DNA of 64,000 bases from Bedellia somnulentella (GCA_963576735.1 OY755181.1:2790001-2854000); one strand, 5' to 3'. Counted from the stretch's first letter, positions 51,401 to 53,707 are shown. The notes: generated from the letters alone by a model not told the origin. Made by a program: numbers and translations.

Positions 51401-53707
51401 CTTTTCAAAATATTGCATGCAAAACCAGGTGGCCATGTACCAGACAATGTGGTGTGGGTAGGCCTCCTAGTTGGACTATTTGTTCAAAGCTACAAGGAGC
51501 TCATGGATGAGGGCAGCACAGCACAGGTTGTTGTGGAAATCATCACCCATAAGTCACTAAAAAGCCCCAAAACCCGAATCGGTGTCTTAAGGGAACTGCA
51601 TGTGAGAAGAAATGGGTTAGTGCCATTATTGAGCCAACACTACACAGCTATCACTAGGATTACTTGAACAACAACTTCTGCACAATATAAGCCTTATCAT
51701 TATTTTAATATAAGTATTGCGAGCATTATGGAATGTTTTGTTTCATGGTATTTCAAACAACCTCATGGTATAGAAAATTAAACATTTACGTATCATCTCT
51801 GATATTTATAAAATATATTTTATTGTCTTTAGTCAATATGTATGCTCAACACCTGCAATACATAAAAGATTTCTCCAATCTTTCATGGTCCACAAAAAAA
51901 AAACGGAGAATATACCTGCACTGGTAAAATCAGGTCGTATCTAATTATTAGGTGAAGTTTTGTGGTTTCTAGATACTTTTAGTAACATAGCTTATGGCTA
52001 AAAAAGTACTTTGGTGTTACACACTAGTGTGTTTCTTAATGCAGCCATATCTCTTACTACTTTTATTTATTAATCTGAACACCCAGAATATAGAAATCAT
52101 GGAATAAAGCAGATTTCAAACTCCCTCCACTTGTTCAGAGACATAAGAATCAATTGATGTCTTTGTCTATATAAAATAAGAATCTAAAAAGTTAAATAGT
52201 GACAAAAAAGTTAAAACAAGGAATATTTAAACAGAGGCAGAAGACAAATTTTAAAAATTAATATTTTGTCAAACATAAATATATTACTGGCTGTACAAGA
52301 ATTGTAATATTAATTCAAATATACCTCTATCTTTTAATATAAAATTCCATTTATATAATTACTTAAATTAAAAAAATAACAATTTGCCTTCTTATTTTCA
52401 CTTCAACCACAAATCTTATAATTGCCGGCATGTTAAGGGGAATCACCAAACACTAAACTTTTGTGACTAAAGTACCTAAAATTATTTTCTTTTCTTGATT
52501 GAAAAGGTAGATCTATACAGTAAGGAGAACAATTACTTCATAACATAAACATAACATAAACGTTCACGCCGTTTATCCCCGAAGGGGTTGGCAGAGGTAC
52601 CAATACTCCTGAACTCACATGGCAAGCGCCATCTAGTTTCCAGAGAAGTTATCCACGTTTTGCTTAGACAGTGTACTCACGTGATCGCCGTTTTGTACGA
52701 ATACACTGTCACATGACTAAGTACAACTCAGCCATGTGGGTTTCCTCACGATGTTTTCCCTCACCGTTAACAACCATGATAAATTAACCACACATATGAC
52801 TTTAGAAAAGACAAATTGGTGTAGGCCCGTTCCAGGATTGGAACTCATGCCCTTCTGTTTTCGGGCGGGTGTTCTACCCACTGGACTATCATGTCACAAT
52901 TACTTCAATATACAGGAATTCACACATTCTAAAGCACTGAGCTATTTAGCAAACAATAAGATGAGATCTGAATAATACAATATTTTCAAAGTTTAATAAC
53001 AAATATAAGTAGGTAACTCTGCAGTATATATAAGTATTAAAATCCCATTAACAATAGACAATGAGAATATCCAGAGATGTTTTCTATCAACATTTTTATC
53101 AAGCTGAAACAAGCAATACATGGCAGTTATCAGTTTCATAGAAAAGTTACTACAACTCATGTTGAGAGTTTTTTTAACTACTTGAAGTGATATTCTTTTC
53201 ATAAGCACCATTTTAATAAGTTTAAATATAATTTTCACACGTCGCCTTATCATTATGCACTACCTCATTGCATGCCTACTCATTACCAATCCATTGTAAT
53301 CTTCATATTCAAATACTAAACTCAAGGCCTTGACATTCCGCACAGATGATATTTAGTGAACTCCAAATAATGACATTATAAATTTATAACAATAATTTGT
53401 TATTTATAACAACAATTGGTACCTCAGCAAGTATGTATGAAAAAACTTTTACTGGACTTACTTTACTTCCTTTGTTTATTGCAATGTTATATTACGGTCT
53501 CAATTTAAATGTCTTTTAAGAATCCTCAACAATGGGTTTTTTCATAACATAGACGGTTAGGTTAAGTGAGTGGGTCAGACTAAAATTGCAGTACATACCA
53601 GTGTGAGCCAGTCTGCGGCCCACCAAGGGGCTTTCCAGGAGCAGCCGGCGCAGGGAGAGGCGCCCCAGCACGGCGCCACCCCAGCCGCAGCCCCCGCCAC
53701 GTCTCAT
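100..53707 (-). CDS. RNF19: RNF19-like RBR E3 ubiquitin ligase, 5' part (exons 1-4, spliced)
   Basis: Minus-strand gene model joining 53707-53599, 17629-17541, 1759-1582 and 214-100 (491 coding bases, about 163 codons). Every junction has GT/AG borders and compatible phase: exon 1 ends one base into a codon, exon 2 supplies two; the exon 2/3 border is phase 0; exon 3 ends one base into a codon that exon 4 completes. Exons 3 and 4 give a RING1 followed by the start of an IBR in the arrangement of animal RNF19A/RNF19B (dorfin family). RBR ligases pass ubiquitin from an E2 through a cysteine in RING2; RNF19 proteins are membrane-anchored. RING2, the rest of the IBR and the membrane segments are outside the window to the left. 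The first intron (~36 kb) and second (~15.8 kb) are packed with mobile elements. Exons 1 and 2 rest on phase and codon content, so are less certain than exons 3 and 4. Confidence 0.8.
277..1248 (+). mobile_element. Non-autonomous Helitron-like element in RNF19 intron 3
   Basis: A 972 bp unit starting TCTATACTTATAATAAATC directly after an A and ending CCACTAG directly before a T. That fits Helitron rules (5' TC, 3' CTRR, insertion between A and T, no TSD). Just before the 3' end is a short GC-rich, potentially hairpin segment (acccgtgcgaagctggg). A (CTGT)n tract at about 402-428 and the following 'actcgacggattttaacgaa' stretch resemble internal parts of common lepidopteran Helitrons from memory. 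No coding capacity. Boundaries are inferred from sequence rules alone. Confidence 0.5.
402..428. repeat. (CTGT)n microsatellite
   Basis: About seven tandem CTGT units inside the Helitron-like element. Confidence 0.9.
1582..1759 (-). CDS. RNF19: RNF19-like gene, RING1 exon
   Basis: A 178-base exon (acceptor acttttcccag, donor gtatgt) encoding 59 codons plus one base. It holds a full C3HC4 RING: exon residues C5-x2-C8-x14-C23-x-H25-x2-C28-x2-C31-x17-C49-x2-C52. The stretches [16 protein letters not shown] and the HPD end match the RING1 region of RNF19A/B (human: ECPLCL, CLRQYLRIEI). RING1 binds the ubiquitin-loaded E2. All eight zinc ligands are present. Two overlapping longer minus-strand frames that run into the intron are shadows of this exon. 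Confidence 0.96.
2173..2341. repeat. Possible MITE with imperfect inverted ends
   Basis: The left end 'gtccacgagacggtttt' is roughly inverted at the right end 'aaaaccgtcttgtgtgcat'. GC-rich interior and no ORF. A family A fragment follows directly. Confidence 0.35.
2344..2450 (+). repeat. Family A retroposon fragment
   Basis: A degraded internal piece: 'agtcatcaccaaccatctt' and 'tcaaaagtggctgagg' match the family. Confidence 0.55.
2846..3066 (+). repeat. Family A retroposon, near full length
   Basis: Begins gctgtgtagtgtcggctta and ends in a (TATG)n-type tail. The 3' stem-loop is deleted (tagctctgat joins straight to tatatgtatg). Confidence 0.85.
3067..4302. other. Intronic DNA, nothing recognised
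   Basis: AT-rich intron 2 of the RNF19-like gene. I see no gene or repeat family here beyond short catcatcat runs near 3637. Confidence 0.5.
4303..4440 (-). repeat. Family A retroposon, truncated
   Basis: Runs from the (catacata)n tail through the stem-loop to the gtgatggg region, then stops abruptly. Confidence 0.85.
4598..4796 (+). repeat. Family A retroposon, 5'-truncated
   Basis: Starts in the middle of the 5' part (acgggtgtcgtaagaggcga) and keeps a complete 3' stem-loop, GCCGTGA and TATG tail. Confidence 0.85.
4890..5060 (+). repeat. (TATG)n with adjoining interspersed-repeat-like sequence
   Basis: Five TATG units are followed by 'ctcctttaaactcgatttt'. It looks like part of a dispersed repeat, but the family is not established. 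Confidence 0.3.
5094..5586. mobile_element. Foldback MITE interrupted by a family A copy
   Basis: Terminal arms at about 5094-5152 and 5531-5586 are inverted copies; the core 'aacacgcttttaaagcac' recurs inverted as 'gtgctttaaaagcgtgtt'. Removing the nested family A insertion (5225-5473 plus one TSD) leaves a non-coding unit of about 230 bp. Confidence 0.65.
5225..5473 (+). mobile_element. Family A retroposon with 12 bp TSD, nested in MITE
   Basis: Full-length copy. The direct repeat TATTGTGAAAAA flanks it at 5213-5224 and 5474-5485. Ends in (TATG)n. Belongs to the subtype with gtgctggctta and ttattggatttttggg. Confidence 0.9.
5765..5803. repeat. 39 bp near-perfect palindrome
   Basis: 19-base arms (5765-5783 and 5785-5803) around a single C; the arm core is gtcgtaggatgat. 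It abuts the tail of the next family A copy. Confidence 0.9.
5804..6034 (-). repeat. Family A retroposon, degraded full-length
   Basis: Starts with catacattcatactcacggc and ends near gccgacaactacagc. Confidence 0.85.
6648..6884 (-). mobile_element. Family A retroposon with ~13 bp TSD
   Basis: The flanking repeat cacaatattaaat occurs at 6635-6647 and 6883-6895; the second overlaps the element's own 'actacac' end. Confidence 0.9.
6896..8286. other. Intronic DNA, nothing recognised
   Basis: AT-rich and without a supportable gene. The open frame near 7001-7234 has no recognisable domain or splice context. Confidence 0.5.
8299..8613 (+). mobile_element. Family C tRNA-derived SINE, 5'-truncated, 12 bp TSD
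   Basis: The direct repeat acatatatacat flanks it at 8287-8298 and 8614-8625. It lacks most of the tRNA head but keeps the body ('gggcctacaccaatttgtct'), the 3' hairpin ccccttcgggg, GGCGTGA and a (TTATG)n-like tail. Confidence 0.9.
8630..8735 (-). repeat. LINE family E 3'-end fragment
   Basis: A diverged inverse of the coding 3' end seen at 14769-15071: 'gattggggtag', then 'gaccactttgtaagactctggcaaa'-like sequence. Confidence 0.55.
8764..9003 (+). repeat. Family A retroposon, full length
   Basis: Complete copy ending in TATG repeats, joined tail-to-tail with the next, opposite copy. Confidence 0.9.
9004..9231 (-). repeat. Family A retroposon, diverged, tail-to-tail with previous copy
   Basis: Begins tacatatactctcggccata and ends gccggcactacacgg. 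Confidence 0.85.
9232..9940. other. Intronic DNA, nothing recognised
   Basis: No gene, RNA or repeat family seen. Confidence 0.5.
9941..10027 (-). repeat. Family A retroposon, 3'-end fragment
   Basis: Only the tail, stem-loop and 'ctcaaccacatttggaagtt' remain. Confidence 0.7.
10447..10706 (-). mobile_element. Family A retroposon with 12 bp TSD
   Basis: TATCTCATATAT flanks it at 10435-10446 and 10707-10718. Full length. Confidence 0.92.
10837..10872 (+). repeat. LINE family E, extreme 3' fragment
   Basis: 'atggcgatctaccccgatgg' then 'gaactaatagcgt' matches the last ~35 bases of the LINE E 3' end. Confidence 0.45.
10961..11192 (+). mobile_element. Family B: tRNA-like core flanked by long inverted repeats
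   Basis: Arms of about 60 bp at 10962-11023 and 11083-11144 are near-perfect reverse complements (aaggaaagaaaaatttcgac against its inverse). Between them is a tRNA-like sequence (11039-11109). To the right follows the family's conserved extension 'ccccacatgaggttttcatg'. Other pieces occur at 19.95, 24.65, 31.45 and 62.34 kb. Confidence 0.8.
11039..11109 (+). repeat. tRNA-like core of family B (not a functional tRNA)
   Basis: Folds as a cloverleaf: D arm GCTC/GAGC, anticodon stem TCGGG/CCCGA with 7-base loop GCGTATA (GTA at anticodon position), T arm GCGGG-TTCGATT-CCCGC and acceptor paired with CTGTGTC. The A box (TGGCTCAATTGG) and B box (GGTTCGATTCC) are intact and a T5 run follows. C replaces the universal U33, one acceptor pair is mismatched, and it lies inside a repeat, so I call it SINE-like. 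Confidence 0.75.
11247..11335 (+). repeat. Family C SINE, tRNA head only
   Basis: 'gtgatagctcagtgggtaga' is an A-box region, 'gggttcaaatccc' a B box, followed by 'gcctacaccaatttgtct'; the body is missing. Confidence 0.8.
11690..11921 (+). repeat. Family A retroposon, 3'-truncated
   Basis: Starts gccgtgtagccgtgtagtg (a short duplication of the 5' end), and stops after the stem-loop with no TATG tail. Confidence 0.85.
12276..12301. repeat. (GAAA)n microsatellite with A-rich flank
   Basis: Followed by A-rich sequence loosely like that after the (GAAA)n tract at 23612; probably minus-strand LINE-type tails. Confidence 0.6.
12824..13069 (+). repeat. Family A retroposon, full length
   Basis: Subtype with gaagtgccggctta. 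Its TATG tail runs directly into another copy. Confidence 0.9.
13070..13290 (+). repeat. Family A retroposon, diverged, tandem
   Basis: Head-to-tail with the previous copy. Belongs to an older subtype (ctctggctacccctttttgg). Confidence 0.8.
13300..14768. other. Intronic DNA, nothing recognised
   Basis: AT-rich, no supportable gene. Confidence 0.45.
14769..15071 (+). pseudogene. LINE family E, 5'-truncated 3' end of RT-encoding ORF
   Basis: Encodes the last ~88 residues of a LINE polyprotein: [20 protein letters not shown], then [19 protein letters not shown] and [16 protein letters not shown]. The 'RWFGH..RMDD' and 'RGRP' signature is typical of the C-terminus of insect LINE ORFs (RTE-like, also found in many craniofacial-development-protein-2-like annotations). 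After the stop come a short hairpin, GGCGTGA and (TATG)4. A 7 bp direct repeat (tctttgt, 14762-14768 and 15072-15078) flanks it, so this is a 5'-truncated insertion, not a gene. Confidence 0.85.
15454..15699 (+). repeat. Family A retroposon, full length
   Basis: Complete copy from ttgctgtgtagtgtcggctt to tatgtatgtat. Confidence 0.92.
15972..16052 (+). repeat. Family A retroposon, 3'-end fragment
   Basis: Keeps 'agtggctgaagagtttctag', the stem-loop, GGCCGTG and TATG repeats. Confidence 0.75.
16741..16930. repeat. Degenerate GC-rich tandem repeat (~45-50 bp period)
   Basis: Units starting ggttgcgactcc (16758), ggctgcgactcc (16807) and ggctgcggctcc (16852), with weaker copies at either side. 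Confidence 0.5.
17326..17352 (+). repeat. LINE family E short fragment
   Basis: 'aggtttgtcaggatcgcaca' matches the family E coding 3' region. Confidence 0.4.
17541..17629 (-). CDS. RNF19: RNF19-like gene, putative second coding exon
   Basis: An 89-base exon with acceptor ttgttacag and donor gtaaac. In the frame set by exon 1 it encodes [16 protein letters not shown] then [13 protein letters not shown], a polar, acidic linker without stops. It completes the split codon from exon 1 and leaves phase 0, as exon 3 requires. GC content is well above the flanking intron. No domain is recognisable; it would be the linker just before RING1. Identity is inferred from strand, phase and composition, not homology. 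Confidence 0.7.
17726..17891 (+). repeat. Family A retroposon with internal deletion
   Basis: 5' end present, central ~80 bp missing, 3' end present but with the stem-loop shortened. Confidence 0.8.
17900..19361. other. Intronic DNA, little recognised
   Basis: No supportable gene. A short tRNA-Leu-like scrap 'gcttggcagagcggtcgagt' at about 18117 may be an old SINE head. Confidence 0.4.
19362..19613 (-). repeat. Family A retroposon, full length
   Basis: Probable 12 bp TSD with one mismatch: gctgttagagca just before it and gctgttggagca just after. Confidence 0.9.
19945..20010 (+). repeat. Family B fragment
   Basis: 'gaaaacctcatgtg' (inverted extension) lies next to 'acctgtgtcgaaatttttct' (forward tRNA end plus arm), so both arms of the foldback are represented. 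Confidence 0.6.
20240..20345 (-). repeat. Family C SINE, internally deleted fragment
   Basis: Inverse 3' end 'attcacgctctaaatcccca' plus 'aataaattaaccacacatac'. Confidence 0.55.
20346..21648. other. Intronic DNA, little recognised
   Basis: A short (GGC)n-like tract near 20636-20655 produces alanine- or glycine-rich frames on both strands with no splice or domain support. Confidence 0.45.
21653..22067. mobile_element. MITE with ~36 bp TIRs and TTAA flanks
   Basis: Ends GGCTGCGTCCCCAGTAGGCA and its near inverse (...ctggggacgaagcc), continuing into 'aaactgttagccgccgac'. TTAA is present on both sides (21649-21652, 22068-22071). 415 bp, no ORF. TTAA fits piggyBac-like TSDs but also contains the TTA/TAA used by Harbinger elements. 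Confidence 0.85.
22245..22505. mobile_element. Foldback MITE with >100 bp arms
   Basis: Left arm 'atcgcactctcagaacgaaa' is inverted on the right as 'tttcgttctgagagcgcgat'; homology continues almost to the centre ('ggcacttattgttat' against its inverse). Confidence 0.85.
22873..23008 (+). mobile_element. Family D 132-136 bp MITE, first of tandem pair
   Basis: Starts gctagtacgagcgacc. The right terminus is degraded where it meets the next copy. Confidence 0.75.
23009..23140 (+). mobile_element. Family D MITE, second of tandem pair
   Basis: gctagtacgagcgg ... gcgctcgtacttgc; head-to-tail with the previous copy. Confidence 0.8.
23370..23558 (-). repeat. Family A retroposon, old degraded copy
   Basis: 'cagccacttttggaagttga' and the tail are clear; the rest is diverged and shortened. 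Confidence 0.7.
23612..23632. repeat. (GAAA)n microsatellite with A-rich flank
   Basis: Followed by ~150 bp of A-rich sequence; compare 12276. Confidence 0.6.
23640..24629. other. Intronic DNA, nothing recognised
   Basis: A-rich then ordinary AT-rich intron. Confidence 0.4.
24630..24737 (-). repeat. Family B foldback fragment
   Basis: Inverted extension 'catgaaaatctcatgtgg', arm 'aaataaaggaaagaaaaat', part of the inverted tRNA end, then the opposite arm 'ttcctttatttattagtaat'. Confidence 0.75.
24777..24940 (+). repeat. LINE family E, 5'-truncated 3' end
   Basis: Coding remnant 'cgtccgaagtatgaagaata', then 'ctaccccagtagaaactaat', 'agcgtga' and TATG repeats. Confidence 0.8.
25378..26112 (-). 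repeat. Family A retroposon split by a 489 bp MITE
   Basis: Pieces 25378-25438 and 25928-26112 are contiguous parts of one copy: the break falls in the family's 'aaggaatt.gaaattcc' segment. Confidence 0.9.
25439..25927. mobile_element. MITE inserted in a family A copy
   Basis: TIR cggtatgcaaagttt at the left and its exact inverse at the right. AATT flanks both ends, and uninterrupted family A copies show the empty site. AT-rich, non-coding interior. Confidence 0.88.
26476..26607 (-). mobile_element. Family D 132 bp MITE, single copy
   Basis: Perfect 12 bp TIRs gcaagcacgagc / gctcgtgcttgc. Confidence 0.88.
26757..26918 (+). repeat. Family A retroposon with deletions
   Basis: 5' end and B-box-like region present; the stem-loop region is mostly lost. 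Confidence 0.75.
26919..27879. other. Intronic DNA, nothing recognised
   Basis: No supportable gene or repeat family. Confidence 0.45.
27880..28009 (+). mobile_element. Family D MITE, inverted pair, left
   Basis: 'ctactacgagcgacctttta' start, then the conserved 'catctcttacgcacttactt'. Confidence 0.8.
28018..28149 (-). mobile_element. Family D MITE, inverted pair, right
   Basis: gcaagcacgagcgc ... gctcgtactagc; opposite to its neighbour, making a ~270 bp imperfect palindrome. Confidence 0.85.
28150..28950. other. Intronic DNA, little recognised
   Basis: Around 28450 'tctctacgctaatataaagg' resembles the start of Helitron-type repeats, but no matching 3' end is visible. Confidence 0.35.
28951..29158 (+). 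repeat. Family A fragment split by a short LINE-tail insertion
   Basis: Left part to 28999 ('ctcagcttttaacagtagct'), right part from 29114 ('ctaccccttctagtgattta'). Confidence 0.65.
29000..29113 (-). mobile_element. 5'-truncated LINE tail (114 bp) with 7 bp TSD
   Basis: AGTTCTA at 28993-28999 and 29114-29120. It begins (gtaaa)n then 'cgttttattcaaataaag', like the 3' tail of Jockey-type LINEs read on the minus strand. Confidence 0.5.
29835..29998 (-). mobile_element. LINE family E 3' end, with 20 bp TSD
   Basis: A 20-base direct repeat containing atgggcttactata lies at 29815-29834 and 29999-30018. Encodes the same C-terminal remnant as the 14769 copy, on the opposite strand. Confidence 0.92.
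30019..30949. other. Intronic DNA, nothing recognised
   Basis: No supportable gene; the open frames near 30687-31041 face each other and lack support. Confidence 0.45.
30950..31110 (+). repeat. 3' end of a non-LTR retrotransposon
   Basis: 'aaaggttgtctggaagagat', 'cgcttttagcgataagaccg' then 'gcaataaagag' and a short repeat tail. I know this block as a common 3' end of lepidopteran LINEs; clade not assigned. Confidence 0.6.
31454..31550 (+). repeat. Family B right half
   Basis: tRNA 3' half 'gtcgcgggttcgatccccgc', arm, and extension 'ccccacatgaggttttcatg'. Left half missing. Confidence 0.8.
31556..32292 (-). pseudogene. Jockey-like LINE ORF2 C-terminal remnant
   Basis: On the minus strand, 32290-32093 encodes [20 protein letters not shown] then [20 protein letters not shown], the region after the RT palm in Jockey/BMC1-type LINEs (RxxYYSxxxSxxxYGxxxWG). 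Reading continues with stops and frame changes towards 31560 and ends in (aaata)n, the minus-strand equivalent of the 3' tail. 5'-truncated; no RT catalytic motif remains. It is an intronic insertion in the RNF19-like gene, same strand. Confidence 0.8.
32293..33411. other. Intronic DNA, nothing recognised
   Basis: The open frame at 32866-33159 (minus) has no recognisable domain. Confidence 0.4.
33412..33549. mobile_element. 138 bp MITE
   Basis: Ends tgggtattacacgac and gtcgtgtaataccca are exact inverses; inner 'aggtagcaagt' is also inverted as 'acttgctacc'. Confidence 0.8.
33909..34161 (+). mobile_element. Family A retroposon with 12 bp TSD
   Basis: ACACTTAAAATT at 33897-33908 and 34162-34173. 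Full length. Confidence 0.94.
34174..35035. other. Intronic DNA with a LINE E scrap
   Basis: Only 34628-34700 ('ggcagagactatcgatcgtc') is recognised, as an inverted fragment of LINE family E. Confidence 0.5.
35036..35170 (+). repeat. Family C SINE, 3' part
   Basis: From 'cggcgataggcctgcccc' to the 3' hairpin and 'cggcgtgaacg'. Confidence 0.85.
35248..35516 (+). repeat. Family A retroposon, old degraded copy
   Basis: 'cccaccaaacttccaaaagt' and the tail are clear; the interior has a partial duplication around 'gggggatgtga'. Confidence 0.65.
35530..35652. repeat. (TA)n-rich palindrome
   Basis: Alternating TA tracts bounded by 'aacgtagtttata' and its inverse 'tataaactacgtt', then a third copy. 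Confidence 0.85.
35653..35902 (+). repeat. Family A retroposon, full length
   Basis: Possible TSD gtagtttata, but with 12 extra bases before the usual 5' end. Confidence 0.9.
36359..36436 (-). repeat. tRNA-like SINE head
   Basis: The minus strand has a B box ('gagttcgattccc') and 'gtgaataggtggctagc', as in the fragment at 45522; too irregular for a tRNA. Confidence 0.5.
36492..36743 (-). mobile_element. Family A retroposon with 9 bp TSD
   Basis: ttcgtcaaa at 36483-36491 and 36744-36752. Confidence 0.92.
36753..37254. other. Intronic DNA, nothing recognised
   Basis: No supportable gene or repeat. Confidence 0.4.
37255..37515. mobile_element. ~260 bp foldback MITE
   Basis: Arms 'cgcacctcagttcaaatagt' (left) and 'ctatttgaacggaggtgcga' (right) are inverses, extending ~45 bp. 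Confidence 0.8.
38341..38580 (+). repeat. Family C SINE fragment split by a foldback MITE
   Basis: 'acccacatagctaagttgta' before and 'cgtacaaaacggcaacaggc' after the MITE at 38388-38531 are neighbouring SINE segments. Confidence 0.7.
38388..38531. mobile_element. ~144 bp foldback MITE
   Basis: 'tttctgaattgagtattc' is inverted as 'gaatactcaattcagaaa'; inner arms 'cttaagtatcgtt' are inverted too. Confidence 0.85.
38861..39041 (+). repeat. Family A retroposon, 5'-truncated
   Basis: Tandem with the following copy; (TATG)n tail missing. Confidence 0.8.
39043..39294 (+). repeat. Family A retroposon, full length
   Basis: ttgcagtgtagtgtcggctt ... tatgtacgtatgtatat. Confidence 0.9.
39295..39931. 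other. Intronic DNA, nothing recognised
   Basis: No supportable gene or repeat. Confidence 0.45.
39934..41186 (+). mobile_element. Mariner element, complete ends, decayed
   Basis: 1253 bp between TA dinucleotides (39932-39933, 41187-41188). TIRs of ~30 bp: left agaggggcatgccaatagaa, right the near inverse of cgaggggcatgccaaaagaa. Size and TIRs are normal for mariner. Confidence 0.93.
40118..41141 (+). pseudogene. Mariner transposase pseudogene
   Basis: Frame 1 (40118-40357) holds the DNA-binding region: [18 protein letters not shown], then [13 protein letters not shown] deletion near 40300 shifts the frame, and a second shift with a small local duplication lies at 40380-40410. Frame 2 (40413-41141) holds the catalytic domain: [12 protein letters not shown] (first Asp), [12 protein letters not shown] (second Asp) and [14 protein letters not shown] (third Asp), the mariner D,D34D triad. 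The WVPHKL linker is also present. All three acidic residues survive, but the two shifts prevent a full product. Insertion is in intron 1 of the RNF19-like gene. Confidence 0.92.
41319..41541 (-). repeat. Family A retroposon, diverged
   Basis: 'attcacggccataaaaccca' to 'tcggcactata'. Confidence 0.8.
42039..42293 (+). repeat. Family A retroposon, full length
   Basis: Ends in four TATG units. Confidence 0.92.
42294..43262. other. Intronic DNA, nothing recognised
   Basis: No supportable gene or repeat. Confidence 0.45.
43263..43473 (-). repeat. Family A retroposon, old degraded copy
   Basis: 'cagccacttttggaagttta' and 'taagtcgcctcttaggaaac' are clear. Confidence 0.7.
43677..44765 (+). mobile_element. 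Internally deleted hAT element with 8 bp TSD
   Basis: 1089 bp. TIRs tagggattgcaatccggt / accggattgcaatcccta. The 8 bp TSD gacactac lies at 43669-43676 and 44766-44773. The left subterminal ~110 bp is studded with ATCCGG motifs, and the right end has several inverted and direct copies. Confidence 0.95.
43964..44308 (+). pseudogene. hAT transposase C-terminal remnant
   Basis: Encodes the hAT dimerisation domain: [20 protein letters not shown] followed by [18 protein letters not shown]. The A-I-R/P-T-S-x-x-x-E-R-x-F-S-x-A-G block is the family's hallmark. The catalytic acidic residues and zinc finger of a full transposase (600 or more residues) are absent; a short frame just upstream (from 43888) ends at a stop before this one. 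Non-functional as a transposase, so the element must be mobilised in trans. Confidence 0.9.
44774..45179. other. Intronic DNA, nothing recognised
   Basis: No supportable gene or repeat. Confidence 0.4.
45180..45237 (-). repeat. Family A fragment
   Basis: 'gccagagctt'-like start with 'agaactagaaattcct'. Confidence 0.45.
45255..45385 (+). repeat. Family C SINE, degraded middle part
   Basis: 'cgtgagaaaatccttatgac' and 'aataagcctgttccctatta' align with the SINE body. Confidence 0.45.
45420..45475 (+). repeat. Half-copy of the foldback repeat at 48795-48916
   Basis: 'catgaggcgcgtgagaacga' and 'gtgagatattgacagat' match one arm of that element. Confidence 0.55.
45522..45556 (+). repeat. tRNA-like SINE head fragment
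   Basis: 'gttgccgagtggataggtga' looks like an A-box region; same type as 36359-36436. Confidence 0.45.
45600..46383. other. Intronic DNA, nothing recognised
   Basis: No supportable gene or repeat. Confidence 0.45.
46384..46631 (-). repeat. Family A retroposon, full length
   Basis: (catacata)n to ctgacgctaca. Confidence 0.92.
46819..47063 (+). repeat. Family A retroposon, full length
   Basis: tgtgtagtgtcggcttagaa ... tatgtatgtat. Confidence 0.92.
47064..47668. other. Intronic DNA, nothing recognised
   Basis: No supportable gene or repeat. Confidence 0.45.
47669..47747 (-). repeat. Family A fragment with the stem-loop half missing
   Basis: (catacata)n joins directly to ggtagccagagct. Confidence 0.75.
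47970..48113 (+). repeat. Family A retroposon, diverged 5' part
   Basis: gccgcgtagtatcgt ... cctatcaccaacaattg. Confidence 0.5.
48241..48298 (+). repeat. Family A retroposon, 5' end only
   Basis: gccgtgtagtgtcggctta ... gatgggtgtac, then breaks off at the duplicated segment. Confidence 0.85.
48299..48387 (+). repeat. ~88 bp segment duplicated at 52151
   Basis: Near-identical to 52151-52239; shared core 'gacaaaaaagttaaaacaag'. Confidence 0.9.
48388..48636 (+). repeat. Family A retroposon, full length
   Basis: gtagtgccggcttagaatgt subtype, TATG-type tail. Confidence 0.92.
48795..48916. mobile_element. ~120 bp foldback element
   Basis: 'gcatgaggcttgtgagag' is inverted as 'ctctcacacgcctcatgc'; the inner 'gagataaactgacaga' is inverted too. 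The centre is a few bases. Confidence 0.85.
49190..49330 (-). repeat. Family C SINE, 3' half
   Basis: 'acgttcacgccgaatatccc' to 'ggcaggcctatcgccgtttt'. Confidence 0.88.
49590..49725 (-). repeat. LINE family E 3' end
   Basis: 'cacgccattagttcccattg' then 'gactatcgatcgctactttg'. Confidence 0.8.
49748..50126 (+). mobile_element. Family C SINE, full length, 12 bp TSD
   Basis: taactagttgac at 49736-49747 and 50127-50138. tRNA head with A box (tgataactcaatgggta) and B box (gtccaaatccc), a ~270 bp body, hairpin ccccttcgggg, GGCGTGA and a TTATG-rich tail. About 20 bases at the very 5' end are duplicated (acgacgtgataRctcaatgg). Confidence 0.94.
50535..50784 (+). repeat. Family A retroposon, full length
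   Basis: accgtgtagtgccggctta ... tatgtatatgtatg. Confidence 0.92.
51197..51540 (+). other. Unrecognised open frame, possible old coding fragment
   Basis: An open frame of ~110 codons that looks protein-like ([57 protein letters not shown]) before it runs into family A sequence. It opens at a TTG, not an ATG; 'aagttgccag' just upstream could be a splice acceptor. I recognise no domain. It may be a fragment of a mobile element or a retrocopy; on the plus strand within intron 1 of the RNF19-like gene. Confidence 0.3.
51541..51650 (-). repeat. Family A retroposon, 5' part
   Basis: 'taagtcactaaaaagcccca' and 'aagaaatgggttagtgccat' to 'ccaacactacacagc'. It supplies the end of the open frame to its left. 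Confidence 0.75.
51668..52150. other. Intronic DNA, nothing recognised
   Basis: No supportable gene or repeat. Confidence 0.4.
52151..52239 (+). repeat. ~88 bp segment duplicated at 48299
   Basis: Near-identical pair 3.85 kb apart (see 48299-48387). Confidence 0.9.
52541..52895 (-). mobile_element. Family C SINE, full length, 12 bp TSD
   Basis: acaattacttca at 52529-52540 and 52896-52907. The minus strand reads tRNA head ('atagtccagtgggtagaaca', B-box-like 'gagttccaatcc'), body, hairpin and TTATG-rich tail. Confidence 0.94.
52908..53598. other. Intron 1, near exon 1; nothing recognised
   Basis: AT-rich, no repeat family identified. Confidence 0.45.
53599..53707 (-). CDS. RNF19: RNF19-like gene, putative first coding exon
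   Basis: Reads 36 codons plus one base from the first ATG (53707-53705) after an in-frame TAG at 53737-53735, and ends at a good donor (gtatgt). The peptide is glycine- and arginine-rich, starting [11 protein letters not shown] and continuing [18 protein letters not shown]; low-complexity basic N-termini are common before RING1 in this family. The exon is a GC-rich island in AT-rich DNA. Its phase-1 end fits the next exon exactly. The upstream GTG that would add MAGSD is not a eukaryotic start. An additional 5' exon cannot be excluded. Confidence 0.6.
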
